DNA from: an uncultured Oscillospiraceae bacterium
GTDB taxonomy: Bacteria; Bacillota; Clostridia; Oscillospirales; Oscillospiraceae
Direction of reading: 5' to 3'
DNA: 64,000 nt
Assembly: GCA_934565795.1 (NCBI GenBank)
Contig: CAKTIM010000005.1
Span: 1-64,000 of the forward strand
Below are positions 1-9,075 of the stretch, one piece after another; the stretch's first letter is position 1, and the number at the start of each line of letters is the position of its first letter. The notes beneath the pieces were generated by a model that was not told the DNA's origin, did not search any database, and worked only from the letters and a program-made list of their open reading frames with translations. Both the position numbers and the translations under genes were made by a program.

Positions 1-51
1 CTCCTTTTTTCTTGGCTGCTTATTATATACCACATGAAGAGACGGTTGTAA
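1..51 (-). promoter_or_regulatory. Promoter and RBS of a gene beginning left of the window
   Basis: Read on the minus strand, TTACAA (46-51), an 18-base spacer and TATAAT (22-27) form a sigma-A-like promoter. An AAAGGAG Shine-Dalgarno sequence lies at the very edge (1-7). A minus-strand gene therefore very likely starts just outside the window, divergent from the surface-protein gene. Its identity cannot be seen. Confidence 0.55.
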
Positions 52-65
52 AGTATTAATAGATA

Positions 66-135
66 TGGGCTACTACGCGGGCAAAGGCTTTTGGCGGCTT
101 TCTCTTAATTGACAGCTCAGGCCCCTACGGAAAGA
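66..135. repeat. Degenerate fragment of the CGTAGGGG palindromic repeat family
   Basis: The stretch with AGGCTTTTGGCGG, then TTGACAGCTCAGGCCCCTACGG, resembles the right part of the larger repeat clusters at 23.6 kb and 49.2 kb, where similar words occur in the same order. It appears to be a decayed copy of that intergenic repeat. Confidence 0.45.
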
Positions 136-531
136 CGGGGGTATCGGTAAATTTTTACTCATTCTATCATATTGTTCCCTAAAGTGCAATCATCGGCGCG
201 AAAATTGCGTTTTAAGGGGGACATGAGAAAAGATTTGGTAAAAACTGGTAAAAATGTGAAGAATGTGTTTTATTTCTTTGAATTTTCCGGGGACTTCACA
301 GAATCTTCTTTCTTTAAGAATATATTAAAGTTATTCCAAATAAAGAGGAAAAATTTGGAAGCGGAGCGTTGAGGCGCAAAATAAAGAGCTGAAAAATGAA
401 ACAAATTGCCATCTAAAAATGACGATAAATTACAAAATGTTGCAATTTCCAAAAGAAAATCGGCAGAAGTATTTTTAACGAAAATTCCGGGTTTACCTGC
501 TTTCGCCCGGAGAAAGCCAGGAAAAACCCCA
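136..531. other. AT-rich intergenic region without a supported gene
   Basis: About 400 bases are clearly more AT-rich than the coding sequence around them. Short open frames occur on both strands, but none has a convincing Shine-Dalgarno site or a recognisable product. The region probably carries only regulatory sequence for the flanking genes. Confidence 0.5.
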
Positions 532-559
532 TTGCAAAGTACAAAAAATTATGTATAAT
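532..559 (+). promoter_or_regulatory. Promoter of the surface-protein gene
   Basis: TTGCAA (532-537), a 16-base spacer and TATAAT (554-559) lie about 50 bases upstream of the ATG at 612. The leader carries an AAAGGAG Shine-Dalgarno sequence at 597-603. Confidence 0.5.
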
Positions 560-611
560 GTAGGTACCAGTGCTGCACCCTCCGTGCGGCATGTGAAAGG
601 AGTTGTACTCT

Positions 612-3600
612 ATGAGAGAATCTGTATTTCAGAAAGTTGTATCGCTGCTTCTGTGTGCAGTCCTGATCGTTGGCTTCCTGCCCGGCGTGCATGTGCATGC
701 TGAGGAAGCGGGCGGCTCCGGCCTGAGCGAGGAGCAGCGCCAGGCGGTTGTGAACCGCCAGATGGACAGCTGGTATTTCCCGCTGCCCGAGGAATTCTTT
801 GACGATATCAAGGACTTCGCCGGATGCCGGGGCAATACCCCGGACGCGCTGCACAGCACCACCAATCCCGGCTGTGCCCACCCTGACGAGCACGCCGCTT
901 CTGAGGCTGGCAGCACCGGGCTGTACATCGACGTGGACTCCACCCAGTCGGTATATGCTCCGGCGGGCGGCTACCTGTATTTCGGCAGCGACGCCCAGTG
1001 GGGCAGCGTTGCCGTGCTGGAGGTACCGGCTGACGGCAATTATTCCTATTACATCCTCCTCGGCCCCGTCCAGCAGGATGGCTCCCTGGCCTCCGGCAGC
1101 TATGTGAACGCCGGTGCGGTCATCGGCTCCACCAGCGGTGAATTCCGCATGTCCGCCCTGATGGACTACGCCGAGATGGGGCAGCAGGTTGCAAGCGGCG
1201 TATCCGAGGAGCTGTCCATGGCCGAGCGCTTCGGCTGGCTGGTGGACGGCGTGGGCACCGGCCTGATCTGCGTGAATGCTTCGTCCAATACCCGGACGCA
1301 GTACCCCAACTTTGAAGCGACAATGAGCTTCAATGGCCCCATCGACTATGTATTCGTGATCACCGTGCCCTCCACCCCGGAGGTTAGCGATCCGCCCGCG
1401 TCGGAGGTTCCCGAGCACACCCATGTGTTTGATCAGGCGGTGGTAAGCGACGAGTACCTGGCCGCTGTCGCCACGGCGGACAGCCCGGCGCTGTACTACT
1501 ACAGCTGCACTTGCGGCGAAAAGGGCACCGAGACCTTCTCCTATGGCGAGGCAACGGGCCACACCTTCAGCTCCGAGTGGAAATATAACGAGGGATATCA
1601 CTGGCACGAGGATACCTGCGGCCACCCGGATGTGACCGACGGCTACGCGCCCCACAATTGGGACGCCGGTACGGTGACCGTCCAGCCCACCCACACCGCC
1701 GCCGGTACCGTCGTGTATACCTGCGCCGACTGCGGCTATCAGAAGACGGAGACGCTGCAGCCCTCTGCTGACCATGTGTTTGACCAGATGGTGCCCGACG
1801 AAAAGTACCTGGCCTCCGCCGCCACGGCGGACAGCCCGGCGCTGTACTACTACAGCTGCATCTGCGGCGAAAAGGGCACCGAGACCTTCCCCTACGGCGA
1901 CAAGGCGGGCCACACCTTCAGCCCCGAGTGGAGCCATAATGAGGAATACCACTGGCACGAGGATACCTGCGGCCATTCGGACGTGACCGACGGCTACGCG
2001 CCCCACGAATGGGACGCCGGTACGGTGACCGTCCAGCCTACCCATACCACCGCCGGTACCATCGTGTATGCCTGCACCGTCTGCGGCGCGCAGAAGAGCG
2101 AGACCCTGGAACCCTCTGCCGACCATGTGTTCGACCAGCAGGTGACCACCGACGCCTATCTGGCTTCCCCCGCCACCTGCACCAGCCCGGCGCAGTATTA
2201 CTACAGCTGCGTCTGCGGCGAGAAGGGCACCGAGACCTTTTCCTACGGCGAGGCCAAGGGGCACACCTATTCCGACCAGTGGACTTATGACGACACGAAC
2301 CATTGGCACAAGGCCACCTGTGAGCACACCGGCGAGCAGGGCAGCTTCGGCCCCCACCGCTGGGACGACGGCAAGATCACCAAGGACGCCGGCCATGGCG
2401 TAAACGGCGAGAAGCTCTACACCTGCGTGGACTGCGGCTACCAGAAGACCGAGGTGCTCCCCGGCCAGGCCCACGAGTATAACCAGATGGTGCCGGAGGA
2501 GAAGTACCTGGCTTCCGCCGCCACCTGCACCAGCCCCGCCAGGTATTACTACAGCTGCACCTGCGGTCTGGCGGGCACCGAGACCTTCCCCTACGGCGAG
2601 GCCAAGGGGCACACCTTCGCGGATAAGTGGAGCTACAACGAGCTTCAGCACTGGAGAGCCGCCACCTGTGAGCACACCAACGAGAAGGTTCAGGTGGGCG
2701 ACCACACCTGGAATCCCGGCGTGATCACCACCCAGCCCACCGCAACTACCAAGGGCGTCAAGACCTATACCTGCTCTGTCTGCGGCGCGACCAAGACGGA
2801 GGAGGTGGAGCCCTCCACCCATCAGCATACCTTCTCCACCGCCTGGCAGGGCAACACCACCTACCATTGGCACCCCGCCACCTGCGAGCACACCAATGTG
2901 GTCAGCGGCCTGGGCGAGCACAATTGGAACGCGGGCGTGGTCAACGTCTGGCCCACCCACACCACCACCGGCCAAAAGACCTATACCTGCCAGACCTGCG
3001 GCATGACCAAGACCGAAACTCTGAATCAGACCCATACCTTCGATCAGATGGTCGCCTCCTCCGCCTTCCTCAGAAGCGAGGCCACCTGTACCAGCCCTGC
3101 CGTGTACTATAAGAGCTGCTCCTGCGGCGCCAAGGGCACCGAAACCTTCACCTATGGCTCCGCGCTGGGTCACACCGCCTCCGGCACTTGGGGCAAGGAT
3201 GCCAACTACCATTGGAATGTCTGCTCCCGCTGCGGCGCCAAGGGCGACCTGGTGGCCCACAGCTACGACAGCGCCGGAAAGTGCACCGTCTGCGGCTACT
3301 CCAAGGAGGAGTCCCATGTGCACTCCAGCCACCTGACCCGGGTGCCCGCCAAGGCTGCCACCTGCACCACCCCCGGCAACACCGCCTACTATGTCTGTGA
3401 CTGCGGCACCTGGTTCACCGACGTGACCTGCACCACCCCCATCACCGACCAGCAGAGCGTGGTGATCCCCGCCACCGGCCATGTGGATCAGGACAACAAC
3501 GGCCGCTGCGACGTGTGCAAGGAGCGGCTGGACAACACCGTGGAATACCAGGTCACCGAGGGCGGCGAAGCCACCTGGCTCAATACCTCCAATCAGGGCA

Positions 3601-3941
3601 TGGTGTTCCGCTCCAACGCCGAGTACGCCAAGTTTGACCGCATCGAGGTGGACGGCGCGACCGTGACCGCCTCCAACTACTCCGTCAGCGAAGGCTCCAC
3701 GGTGATTGAGCTGAGCGCCAGCTACCTCAAGCGCCTGAGCCTGGGTCACCACACCCTGTCCATCGTGGCCAAGGACGGCGCGGCCAACACCGGCTTCACC
3801 GTCAAGCAGGGCGCGACCAGCGCCAAGTCCGGCAACGGCCCCTGGGGCATCATCCTGATGCTCACCGTAATCGTGGCCATCGCCATCCCCGTCACCTTCG
3901 GCGTACTGTACTACCGCAAGAAGATGGGCTACAACGATTGA
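612..3941 (+). CDS. Large secreted, membrane-anchored cysteine-repeat surface protein
   Basis: A 1109-residue exported protein. Residues 1-31 form a signal peptide (basic start, hydrophobic core, AxA-like site before EEAG). A globular N-terminal part (about 40-260) contains VYAPAGGYL and VNAGAVIGS, reminiscent of a degenerate LytM/M23 fold, but I cannot place the zinc ligands. Five to six tandem repeats of about 110 residues follow, each with CxCG and CxxCG pairs, HWH motifs and aromatic YYYS segments. They resemble extracellular zinc-ribbon-like repeats. A C-terminal Ig-like domain precedes one transmembrane helix and a short KKMGYND tail. The start is the ATG preceded by AAAGGAG; a TTG nine bases upstream overlaps the RBS. 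Function is unknown; metal binding or cell-wall interaction is inference. Confidence 0.85.
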   Translation: MRESVFQKVVSLLLCAVLIVGFLPGVHVHAEEAGGSGLSEEQRQAVVNRQMDSWYFPLPEEFFDDIKDFAGCRGNTPDALHSTTNPGCAHPDEHAASEAGSTGLYIDVDSTQSVYAPAGGYLYFGSDAQWGSVAVLEVPADGNYSYYILLGPVQQDGSLASGSYVNAGAVIGSTSGEFRMSALMDYAEMGQQVASGVSEELSMAERFGWLVDGVGTGLICVNASSNTRTQYPNFEATMSFNGPIDYVFVITVPSTPEVSDPPASEVPEHTHVFDQAVVSDEYLAAVATADSPALYYYSCTCGEKGTETFSYGEATGHTFSSEWKYNEGYHWHEDTCGHPDVTDGYAPHNWDAGTVTVQPTHTAAGTVVYTCADCGYQKTETLQPSADHVFDQMVPDEKYLASAATADSPALYYYSCICGEKGTETFPYGDKAGHTFSPEWSHNEEYHWHEDTCGHSDVTDGYAPHEWDAGTVTVQPTHTTAGTIVYACTVCGAQKSETLEPSADHVFDQQVTTDAYLASPATCTSPAQYYYSCVCGEKGTETFSYGEAKGHTYSDQWTYDDTNHWHKATCEHTGEQGSFGPHRWDDGKITKDAGHGVNGEKLYTCVDCGYQKTEVLPGQAHEYNQMVPEEKYLASAATCTSPARYYYSCTCGLAGTETFPYGEAKGHTFADKWSYNELQHWRAATCEHTNEKVQVGDHTWNPGVITTQPTATTKGVKTYTCSVCGATKTEEVEPSTHQHTFSTAWQGNTTYHWHPATCEHTNVVSGLGEHNWNAGVVNVWPTHTTTGQKTYTCQTCGMTKTETLNQTHTFDQMVASSAFLRSEATCTSPAVYYKSCSCGAKGTETFTYGSALGHTASGTWGKDANYHWNVCSRCGAKGDLVAHSYDSAGKCTVCGYSKEESHVHSSHLTRVPAKAATCTTPGNTAYYVCDCGTWFTDVTCTTPITDQQSVVIPATGHVDQDNNGRCDVCKERLDNTVEYQVTEGGEATWLNTSNQGMVFRSNAEYAKFDRIEVDGATVTASNYSVSEGSTVIELSASYLKRLSLGHHTLSIVAKDGAANTGFTVKQGATSAKSGNGPWGIILMLTVIVAIAIPVTFGVLYYRKKMGYND

Positions 3942-3976
3942 TCCTGCAAAAGTTTGCCGGGAAAGCCCGTCATTGA

Positions 3977-4006
3977 AATTCCCCCGCTTCGGCGGGGGAA
4001 TTTTTT
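3977..4006 (+). terminator. Rho-independent terminator of the surface-protein gene
   Basis: AATTCCCCCGC, a TTCG tetraloop and GCGGGGGAATT form an 11-bp stem followed by a T run, 35 bases after the stop codon. Confidence 0.9.
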
Positions 4007-4017
4007 GCCCTGGGGGA

Positions 4018-4047
4018 TTGGAAAGTGGGGCGGAAATATGATACAAT
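4018..4047 (+). promoter_or_regulatory. Likely promoter of the YesN/YesM/lipoprotein operon
   Basis: TTGGAA (4018-4023), an 18-base spacer and TACAAT (4042-4047) sit just after the terminator and 35 bases before the response-regulator ATG. Confidence 0.4.
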
Positions 4048-4082
4048 GGATCAAACAGAGAAAACCGCTGGGAGGGCGTGGC

Positions 4083-5693
4083 ATGGAACCGATCAAGGTA
4101 TTTATCACTGAGGACGAGAGCATTGTCCGGGAGGGGCTGCGGGACATTGTGCCCTGGGAGAAATACGGCTTTGAATTTGTGGGCGACGCCCCGGACGGGG
4201 AGATCGCCCTGCCCATGATCCGCAAGCTGCGGCCCGATGTGCTCATTACGGATATCAAGATGCCCTTTATGGATGGGCTGGCCCTGAGCAGCATCGTCAG
4301 CCGGGAGCTGCCGGATACCAAGATCATCATCCTCAGCGGCTACAGCGACTTTGAGTACGCCCGCCAGGCCATCAATTTGCAGGTGGATCAGTATCTGCTC
4401 AAGCCCATCACCAAGGCCGCCATTTTGAAGGCCCTGGAATTCACCGGCCAGAAGATTCAGGAGGAGCGGGAGCAGAAGGATTTCCTGCGCCGCTACGAGC
4501 AGGACACCCAGAAATATGAGCGCTTCTCCCGCCGGGCCTTCTTCGAGCGGCTGGTGGAGGGCACCATGTCCGTGCAGGAAATCTACGAGGAGGCCCAGCG
4601 GCTCCACCTGGATCTGAACGCCGACGGGTATAATTTCATCCTCTTTTCCGTCCAGTCCGTTCAGCCCAACGCCTATTCCGAGGCGGCCACGGTGACGCTG
4701 GACGCGCTACTGGATTATTTCCTCCGCTACCCCGGCTATGTGCTGTTCCGCAGCGGCCTGCTGTCCTACGCGGTGCTGATGATGGGGGACAAGGACGCGC
4801 TGGAGGGGCTGGCCGAGCGCGCCCTGGATACCATCCAGCGCCGGTGCGACGCCGCCGGGGAGACGCTGAACTGGTGCGCCGCCGTGGGCACCCCCACCTA
4901 CCGGGTCAGCGGCCTTGCCCAGTGCTACAGCGACGCCAATCATGTGCTGGCCTACCGCCACTTGATGCCCGGCATCCATGTGTTCAAGGCCGATATGCTC
5001 CACAGCGAGGCGGAGAGCGCCGGGGTGGGGAGCCTGAAAACCCTTGACCCCGGCAAGCTGGACGCCACGGTGATCCGCAGCTTCATCCAGACCGGCACCC
5101 CGGAGGAGATCGAGGGCTTCGCGGCGGAATACCTGTCCGGCCTGGCCGGGGCGGAAAAGTCGCTCATGTTCCGGCACTATATCCTCATGTCCGTGCGCAT
5201 CAACGCGGAGGTGGTGCTGCAGCAGCTGGGCTGCCGAATGGAGGATTTCTCCCAGCTGCCCACCCCGGAGATGAACCTGCCCGTTTCCCGGATCAAGCAG
5301 TATATCGAGTCGGTGCTCACCGCCGCCCTGCGGCTGCGGGACGAAAAGAGCCAGCAGGAGAGCAGCGATATCATCAACAGCGCCGTGCGCTACATCGAGA
5401 AGAATTACACCGACGAGAATATCTCTCTGAATTCCGTGGCCCAGGCCATCAATATCAGCGCCAATTACCTCAGCGCCTGCTTCAGTCAGAAGATGGAAAT
5501 CTCCTTTGTGGAGTACCTGACCAAGAAGCGCATGAGCCGGGCCAAGCAGCTGCTGCTGCGCACCAATCTGCGCACCAGTGAGATCGCCAGCGAGGTGGGC
5601 TACCGCGACAGCCGCTATTTCTCCTTCGTGTTCCGCAAAACCCAGGGCTGCACGCCAAGGGCCTTCCGCTCCGGCGAGGGGGAGGGCGAATGA
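4083..5693 (+). CDS. YesN-type response regulator with AraC DNA-binding domain
   Basis: A 536-residue cytoplasmic response regulator. The N-terminal receiver domain has acidic pocket residues E10 and D11, phosphoacceptor Asp57 in TDIKMPFMDG, and a conserved Lys in LLKPIT. A long central region of unknown fold follows, then a C-terminal AraC/XylS double helix-turn-helix (about 435-530) ending with SRYFSFVFRKTQGCTPRAFR. This layout is typical of YesN/LytT-like regulators of carbohydrate uptake. The start is the ATG after GGGAGG; an upstream in-frame ATG would run through the terminator. It overlaps the kinase gene by four bases (ATGA). Its likely targets are the adjacent sugar-transport genes, which is inference. 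Confidence 0.93.
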   Translation: MEPIKVFITEDESIVREGLRDIVPWEKYGFEFVGDAPDGEIALPMIRKLRPDVLITDIKMPFMDGLALSSIVSRELPDTKIIILSGYSDFEYARQAINLQVDQYLLKPITKAAILKALEFTGQKIQEEREQKDFLRRYEQDTQKYERFSRRAFFERLVEGTMSVQEIYEEAQRLHLDLNADGYNFILFSVQSVQPNAYSEAATVTLDALLDYFLRYPGYVLFRSGLLSYAVLMMGDKDALEGLAERALDTIQRRCDAAGETLNWCAAVGTPTYRVSGLAQCYSDANHVLAYRHLMPGIHVFKADMLHSEAESAGVGSLKTLDPGKLDATVIRSFIQTGTPEEIEGFAAEYLSGLAGAEKSLMFRHYILMSVRINAEVVLQQLGCRMEDFSQLPTPEMNLPVSRIKQYIESVLTAALRLRDEKSQQESSDIINSAVRYIEKNYTDENISLNSVAQAINISANYLSACFSQKMEISFVEYLTKKRMSRAKQLLLRTNLRTSEIASEVGYRDSRYFSFVFRKTQGCTPRAFRSGEGEGE

Positions 5694-7120
5694 GACGGCA
5701 GCGCTTTCAGTCCAATTCCATTGCCGGGCGGCTGTACAGCCTGATGCTGAATATCTTTGTGCCCATGGTGGTGCTGGCGGCGGTCATATTGATTCTGCTG
5801 GTCAGCTACAATGTGCGCAATTCCGCCGTCACCGGCAACATCACCACCGCCTCCCGGTTTAACCAGGATTTCAAATCCGACGTGGATCTGAAGATGTACT
5901 ATTACGTCTCCGGCGCGTCCCGGGAACTTCCGCTGGAGGAAATCGGCGCGGCCCGCACCCTGGCGGAGACCCTGCTTTCCGATACCACCAACCCGGAGAG
6001 CCGGAAGGCCATCGGCAGTGTGGTGGGCCTGTGCGACAGCCTCACGGCCAGCATCAATAAAATCCAGGGCACCGACGGCTACGACAAGCGCATGGAGCAG
6101 CTGGAAACCAGCGTGTATGTCATTACCGAGCTGATCGAGGAATACATGTACACCTACCTCTACCACGAGGCGGGGCAGCTTGCCGCCCTGCAGCAGCGGC
6201 TGAACCGCATTCTGTGGGCGGAGCTGCTGGCGGTGATGCTGAGCCTGGCGGGGCTGATGATTCTGGCCGCCCGGCGGGCGATCCGCACCGGCAAGAGCAT
6301 CACCGACCCCATCGACGCCCTGGCAGGGCGGGTCGCCGAGCTTGGTCGGGGCGAGCTGGCCCCCAAGCCCCCGGTGCAGGCGGAGGATCCGAAGCTGCGG
6401 GTGCTCAGCGCCGGCATCGAGGAAATGGCTGTCCGGCTGGATCGCCAGATCGAGCTGAACCGGCAGGAGCAGATTCGCCTGCGGGGTATCGAGCTTTCCC
6501 TGATCCAGGCCCAGATCAACCCCCATTTTCTCTACAACACCCTGGACGCCATCGTCTGGCTGATTGAAACCGGCAAGAATGAGCAGGCGGAGGAAATGGT
6601 CACCAGCCTGTCCACCTACTTCCGCTCCTTCCTGAGCAATGGCCGGGACATCGTCACCATGACCCAGGAGGAGCAGCACATCCGCAGCTATCTGGAGATC
6701 CAGCAGGTGCGCTACAAGGACATCCTGGATTACGACATTCAGATCGACCCCGCCATTGCGGGCTGCCTGATCCCCAAAATGACCCTGCAGCCCCTGGTGG
6801 AGAACGCCATCTACCATGGCATCAAGCCCAAGCGGGGCAAGGGCACCATCACCGTCACCGGGCGTCTGGAGGGCGAGGCCGTCACCGTCCGGGTGGCGGA
6901 TACCGGCGCGGGCATGGGGAGCGAGGAGCTGAGCGGCCTGCGATCCCAGCTGGAAAACGACGAGGCAAAGGGCTTCGGCCTGATCTCCGCCTACAAGCGT
7001 CTGCAATTGATGTACGGAAGTGACTGCCGTTTCACCATCGAAAGCAGCCCCGGCATGGGCACATCCATCACCATTACATTCCCGCTGCGATTGGAGGAAC
7101 GCCATGAAAACCAGATTTAA
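5690..7120 (+). CDS. YesM/LytS-type sensor histidine kinase
   Basis: A 476-residue membrane kinase. TM1 lies at about 17-40, an extracytoplasmic region of about 130 residues follows, then TM2 at about 176-196, a HAMP-like linker, the His_kinase domain with His279 in QINPHFLYNTLD, and an HATPase_c domain with the PLVENAIYHG N-box and DTGAGMG G-box. The extracellular part is too short to be a full sugar-binding domain. Together with the lipoprotein encoded next, which overlaps it by 17 bases, this suggests signal input through a separate binding protein, as in XylFII-LytS systems. The partner regulator is encoded immediately upstream. Confidence 0.93.
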   Translation: MRRQRFQSNSIAGRLYSLMLNIFVPMVVLAAVILILLVSYNVRNSAVTGNITTASRFNQDFKSDVDLKMYYYVSGASRELPLEEIGAARTLAETLLSDTTNPESRKAIGSVVGLCDSLTASINKIQGTDGYDKRMEQLETSVYVITELIEEYMYTYLYHEAGQLAALQQRLNRILWAELLAVMLSLAGLMILAARRAIRTGKSITDPIDALAGRVAELGRGELAPKPPVQAEDPKLRVLSAGIEEMAVRLDRQIELNRQEQIRLRGIELSLIQAQINPHFLYNTLDAIVWLIETGKNEQAEEMVTSLSTYFRSFLSNGRDIVTMTQEEQHIRSYLEIQQVRYKDILDYDIQIDPAIAGCLIPKMTLQPLVENAIYHGIKPKRGKGTITVTGRLEGEAVTVRVADTGAGMGSEELSGLRSQLENDEAKGFGLISAYKRLQLMYGSDCRFTIESSPGMGTSITITFPLRLEERHENQI

Positions 7121-8075
7121 GCCGCTGCTGATGCTTCTACTGTGCGCGCTCCTGCTCACCGGCTGCGGGCAGGAGGTACCCCCGGAGCCGAAACGGACGG
7201 TGGTGGGCTTTTCCCAGCTGGGGGCGGAGTCCGATTGGCGGGTGGCCAACACCGCCTCCATGATGCAGGCTCTGAGCGAGGAGCAGGGCTTCGAGCTTCT
7301 CTATGACAATGCCCGCCAGAAGAAGGAAAATCAGCTGCTGGCCGTGCGGAACTTCATCGTGCAGGACGTGGATATCATCGTCATTGCCCCGGCGGAGGAA
7401 ACCGGCTGGGACGCCGTGCTCCAGGAGGCCAAGGACGCGGGCATTCCCGTGATCATTGTAGACCGGGAAGTGGCGGTGGAGGATAAGGAGCTGTACCTGA
7501 CTGCCATCGGCTCCGATTTTCTCACCGAGGGCAAGCGGGCCGTGCAGTGGATGGAGCGGCGCTTCCCCAATCAGCCGCTGCGCATTCTGCATTTGCAGGG
7601 CAGCTTCGGCGCGACCTCCCAGCTGATGCGCTCCAAGGCCATTGAGGACGCCGTGGCGGCCAATGAGGATTGGCAGTTTGCCGCCCAGCTGGCCGGGGAC
7701 TACACCGAGTCCAAGGCCTATGAGGAGGTGGGCGCTTTCCTGGCAGAGGGCGGAGAATTTGACGTGATCTACAGCGAAAACGACAATATGACCTTCGGCG
7801 CGCTTCGCGCCCTGGATGAGGCGGGCATCACCTACGGCGAAGGCGGCGCAGTGGCCGTGATCTCCTTCGATGCCGTCCGCCGCGCCCTCACCGCCTGTAT
7901 GGAGGGCAAGATCAACCTCTGCGTGGAGTGTAACCCCCTCCATGGCCCCCGCGTGGCCGAGCTGATCCAGCAATATCTCTCCGGCCAGTCCATCCCCAAG
8001 CAAATCTTCGTCGAGGAGCAGCTCTTCACCCCCGATTCCCTGACGGAGGATTTCATTGCCGCGAGAGAGTATTAA
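7104..8075 (+). CDS. YtfQ-like sugar-binding lipoprotein, probable sensor subunit
   Basis: A 323-residue periplasmic-binding-protein-family (Peripla_BP_4) lipoprotein. The lipobox is LLTGC with Cys21. The mature start VGFSQLGAES resembles the galactofuranose-binding protein YtfQ, as do PAEETGWDAVL and VIYSENDNMTFGA. The gene begins inside the 3' end of the kinase gene, with GGAGG ahead of the ATG, so it belongs to the two-component operon and not to a transporter operon. I infer that it presents ligand to the YesM-like kinase. It is paralogous to the binding protein encoded at 11823. A mobile element lies directly after its TAA codon, so the natural terminator of this operon has been displaced or lost. 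Confidence 0.88.
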   Translation: MKTRFKPLLMLLLCALLLTGCGQEVPPEPKRTVVGFSQLGAESDWRVANTASMMQALSEEQGFELLYDNARQKKENQLLAVRNFIVQDVDIIVIAPAEETGWDAVLQEAKDAGIPVIIVDREVAVEDKELYLTAIGSDFLTEGKRAVQWMERRFPNQPLRILHLQGSFGATSQLMRSKAIEDAVAANEDWQFAAQLAGDYTESKAYEEVGAFLAEGGEFDVIYSENDNMTFGALRALDEAGITYGEGGAVAVISFDAVRRALTACMEGKINLCVECNPLHGPRVAELIQQYLSGQSIPKQIFVEEQLFTPDSLTEDFIAAREY

Positions 8076-8222
8076 GGAACCTCTGAATAAATCGTCCAAT
8101 ATTTTGCTGTTCTTTCAATTTCGGAATTTTTTGCAGAATACTCGGCATGAAAGCGCTTAATTCACATGAATTTCAAGCGTTTTTAACCGCCATTCCCCGA
8201 AAAAGGGCAGACTGCCCCTATC

Positions 8223-9075
8223 TCAGGTCGTGGAAAGTTTTCGGCCCGCAATTGCAAGCGAATATAAATTTGCACAGGCGAACATCGCGTACAGACGATT
8301 CTCGTTTTTCTTCAAGCCTCTGTACGCCACTTTCTTGTAGTCAAACTGGCATTTTATAATTCGGAATGCGTGCTCCACTTTACAACGAATGGAAGATTTG
8401 CGGTTTTCGATGTATCGTTCCCAATCAATTGCATTCTCACTCACTTGAGGCAAGCTCCTGGGGCGGCGGTTGATGCGAAAGTCTATGTTTGAGAAATGCA
8501 CGTTCTGCCTGATTTCAGGGCGTTCCTGTATACCGAGATAACCGGAGTCCCCATACACGACCTCATCGTCTTCGCGGAGTAATTTGGCTGCTTCGGTTAT
8601 GTCATGCTTGTTTGCCGCTGTGACGGTTATTGTATGAACCAGTCCACTGCCAGCATCTACACCAATGTGGCACTTCATTCCAAAGCGTCATTCATTGCCC
8701 TTTTTCGTCTGGTGCATCTCTGGATCACGCGCTTTTTGTGCATTTTTCGTGGAGCTGGGGGCATTGATGATCGTTGCATCTACAATGGTTCCACCCTTCA
8801 TCATATGCCCGGTTTGTACCATGACTCGGTTGATTGCGTCAAAAAACAATTTGCTCAGTCCATTTTCTTGCAGAAGATGCCGGAATTTGCACAGCGTTGT
8901 TTCATCTGGTACTGCTTCGGCCATGAAGTCAATGCCTGTGAATTTCCGCATGGCATAGCTGTCATAGATGGCATCCTCTGTTGCCGGGTCAGAGAGGTTG
9001 GAGATGCTTTGGAGAACGAGCTTAGAGATCAAGAGTTCATTCGTATGGGGTATGCTTGGAATGGAATAAATTAGG
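8223..9075 (-). pseudogene. IS5-family transposase, truncated and interrupted by TGA
   Basis: The reading frame encodes a DDE transposase of the IS5 type. It contains the first Asp in IVDATIINAPSSTKN, the second Asp in VVYGDSGYLG and the catalytic Glu in KVEHAFRIIKCQFDYKK. Two defects are visible. A TGA at 8688-8690 replaces the Trp codon expected in the family motif KKGNxWxFGMKxHIG, and the frame is otherwise intact across it. The N-terminal 60 or so residues are missing, because the frame runs upstream only to a stop at the edge of the 167-bp MITE. The protein is therefore almost certainly inactive. Neighbouring genes use TGA as a normal stop, so recoding is unlikely. Confidence 0.85.

Noticed and set aside
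172..452. Small genes in the AT-rich region at the left end
   Set aside because: Short overlapping frames on opposite strands, without RBS or recognisable product.
1420..3160. A CRISPR-like array of direct repeats
   Set aside because: The repeats are about 330 bases, in frame and coding for repeated protein domains, with no short repeat/spacer design.
549..4607. A 1352-codon minus-strand open frame across the surface-protein gene
   Set aside because: It is antisense to the repeats, rich in Gly/Ala/Val/His, has no RBS or domain, and overlaps a well-supported plus-strand gene and terminator. High GC at third positions explains the long frame.
8688..8690. Recoding of TGA as Trp or selenocysteine in the transposase
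   Set aside because: Many genes here end in TGA and use TGG for Trp, and there is no SECIS-like hairpin directly after the codon. A nonsense mutation is simpler.
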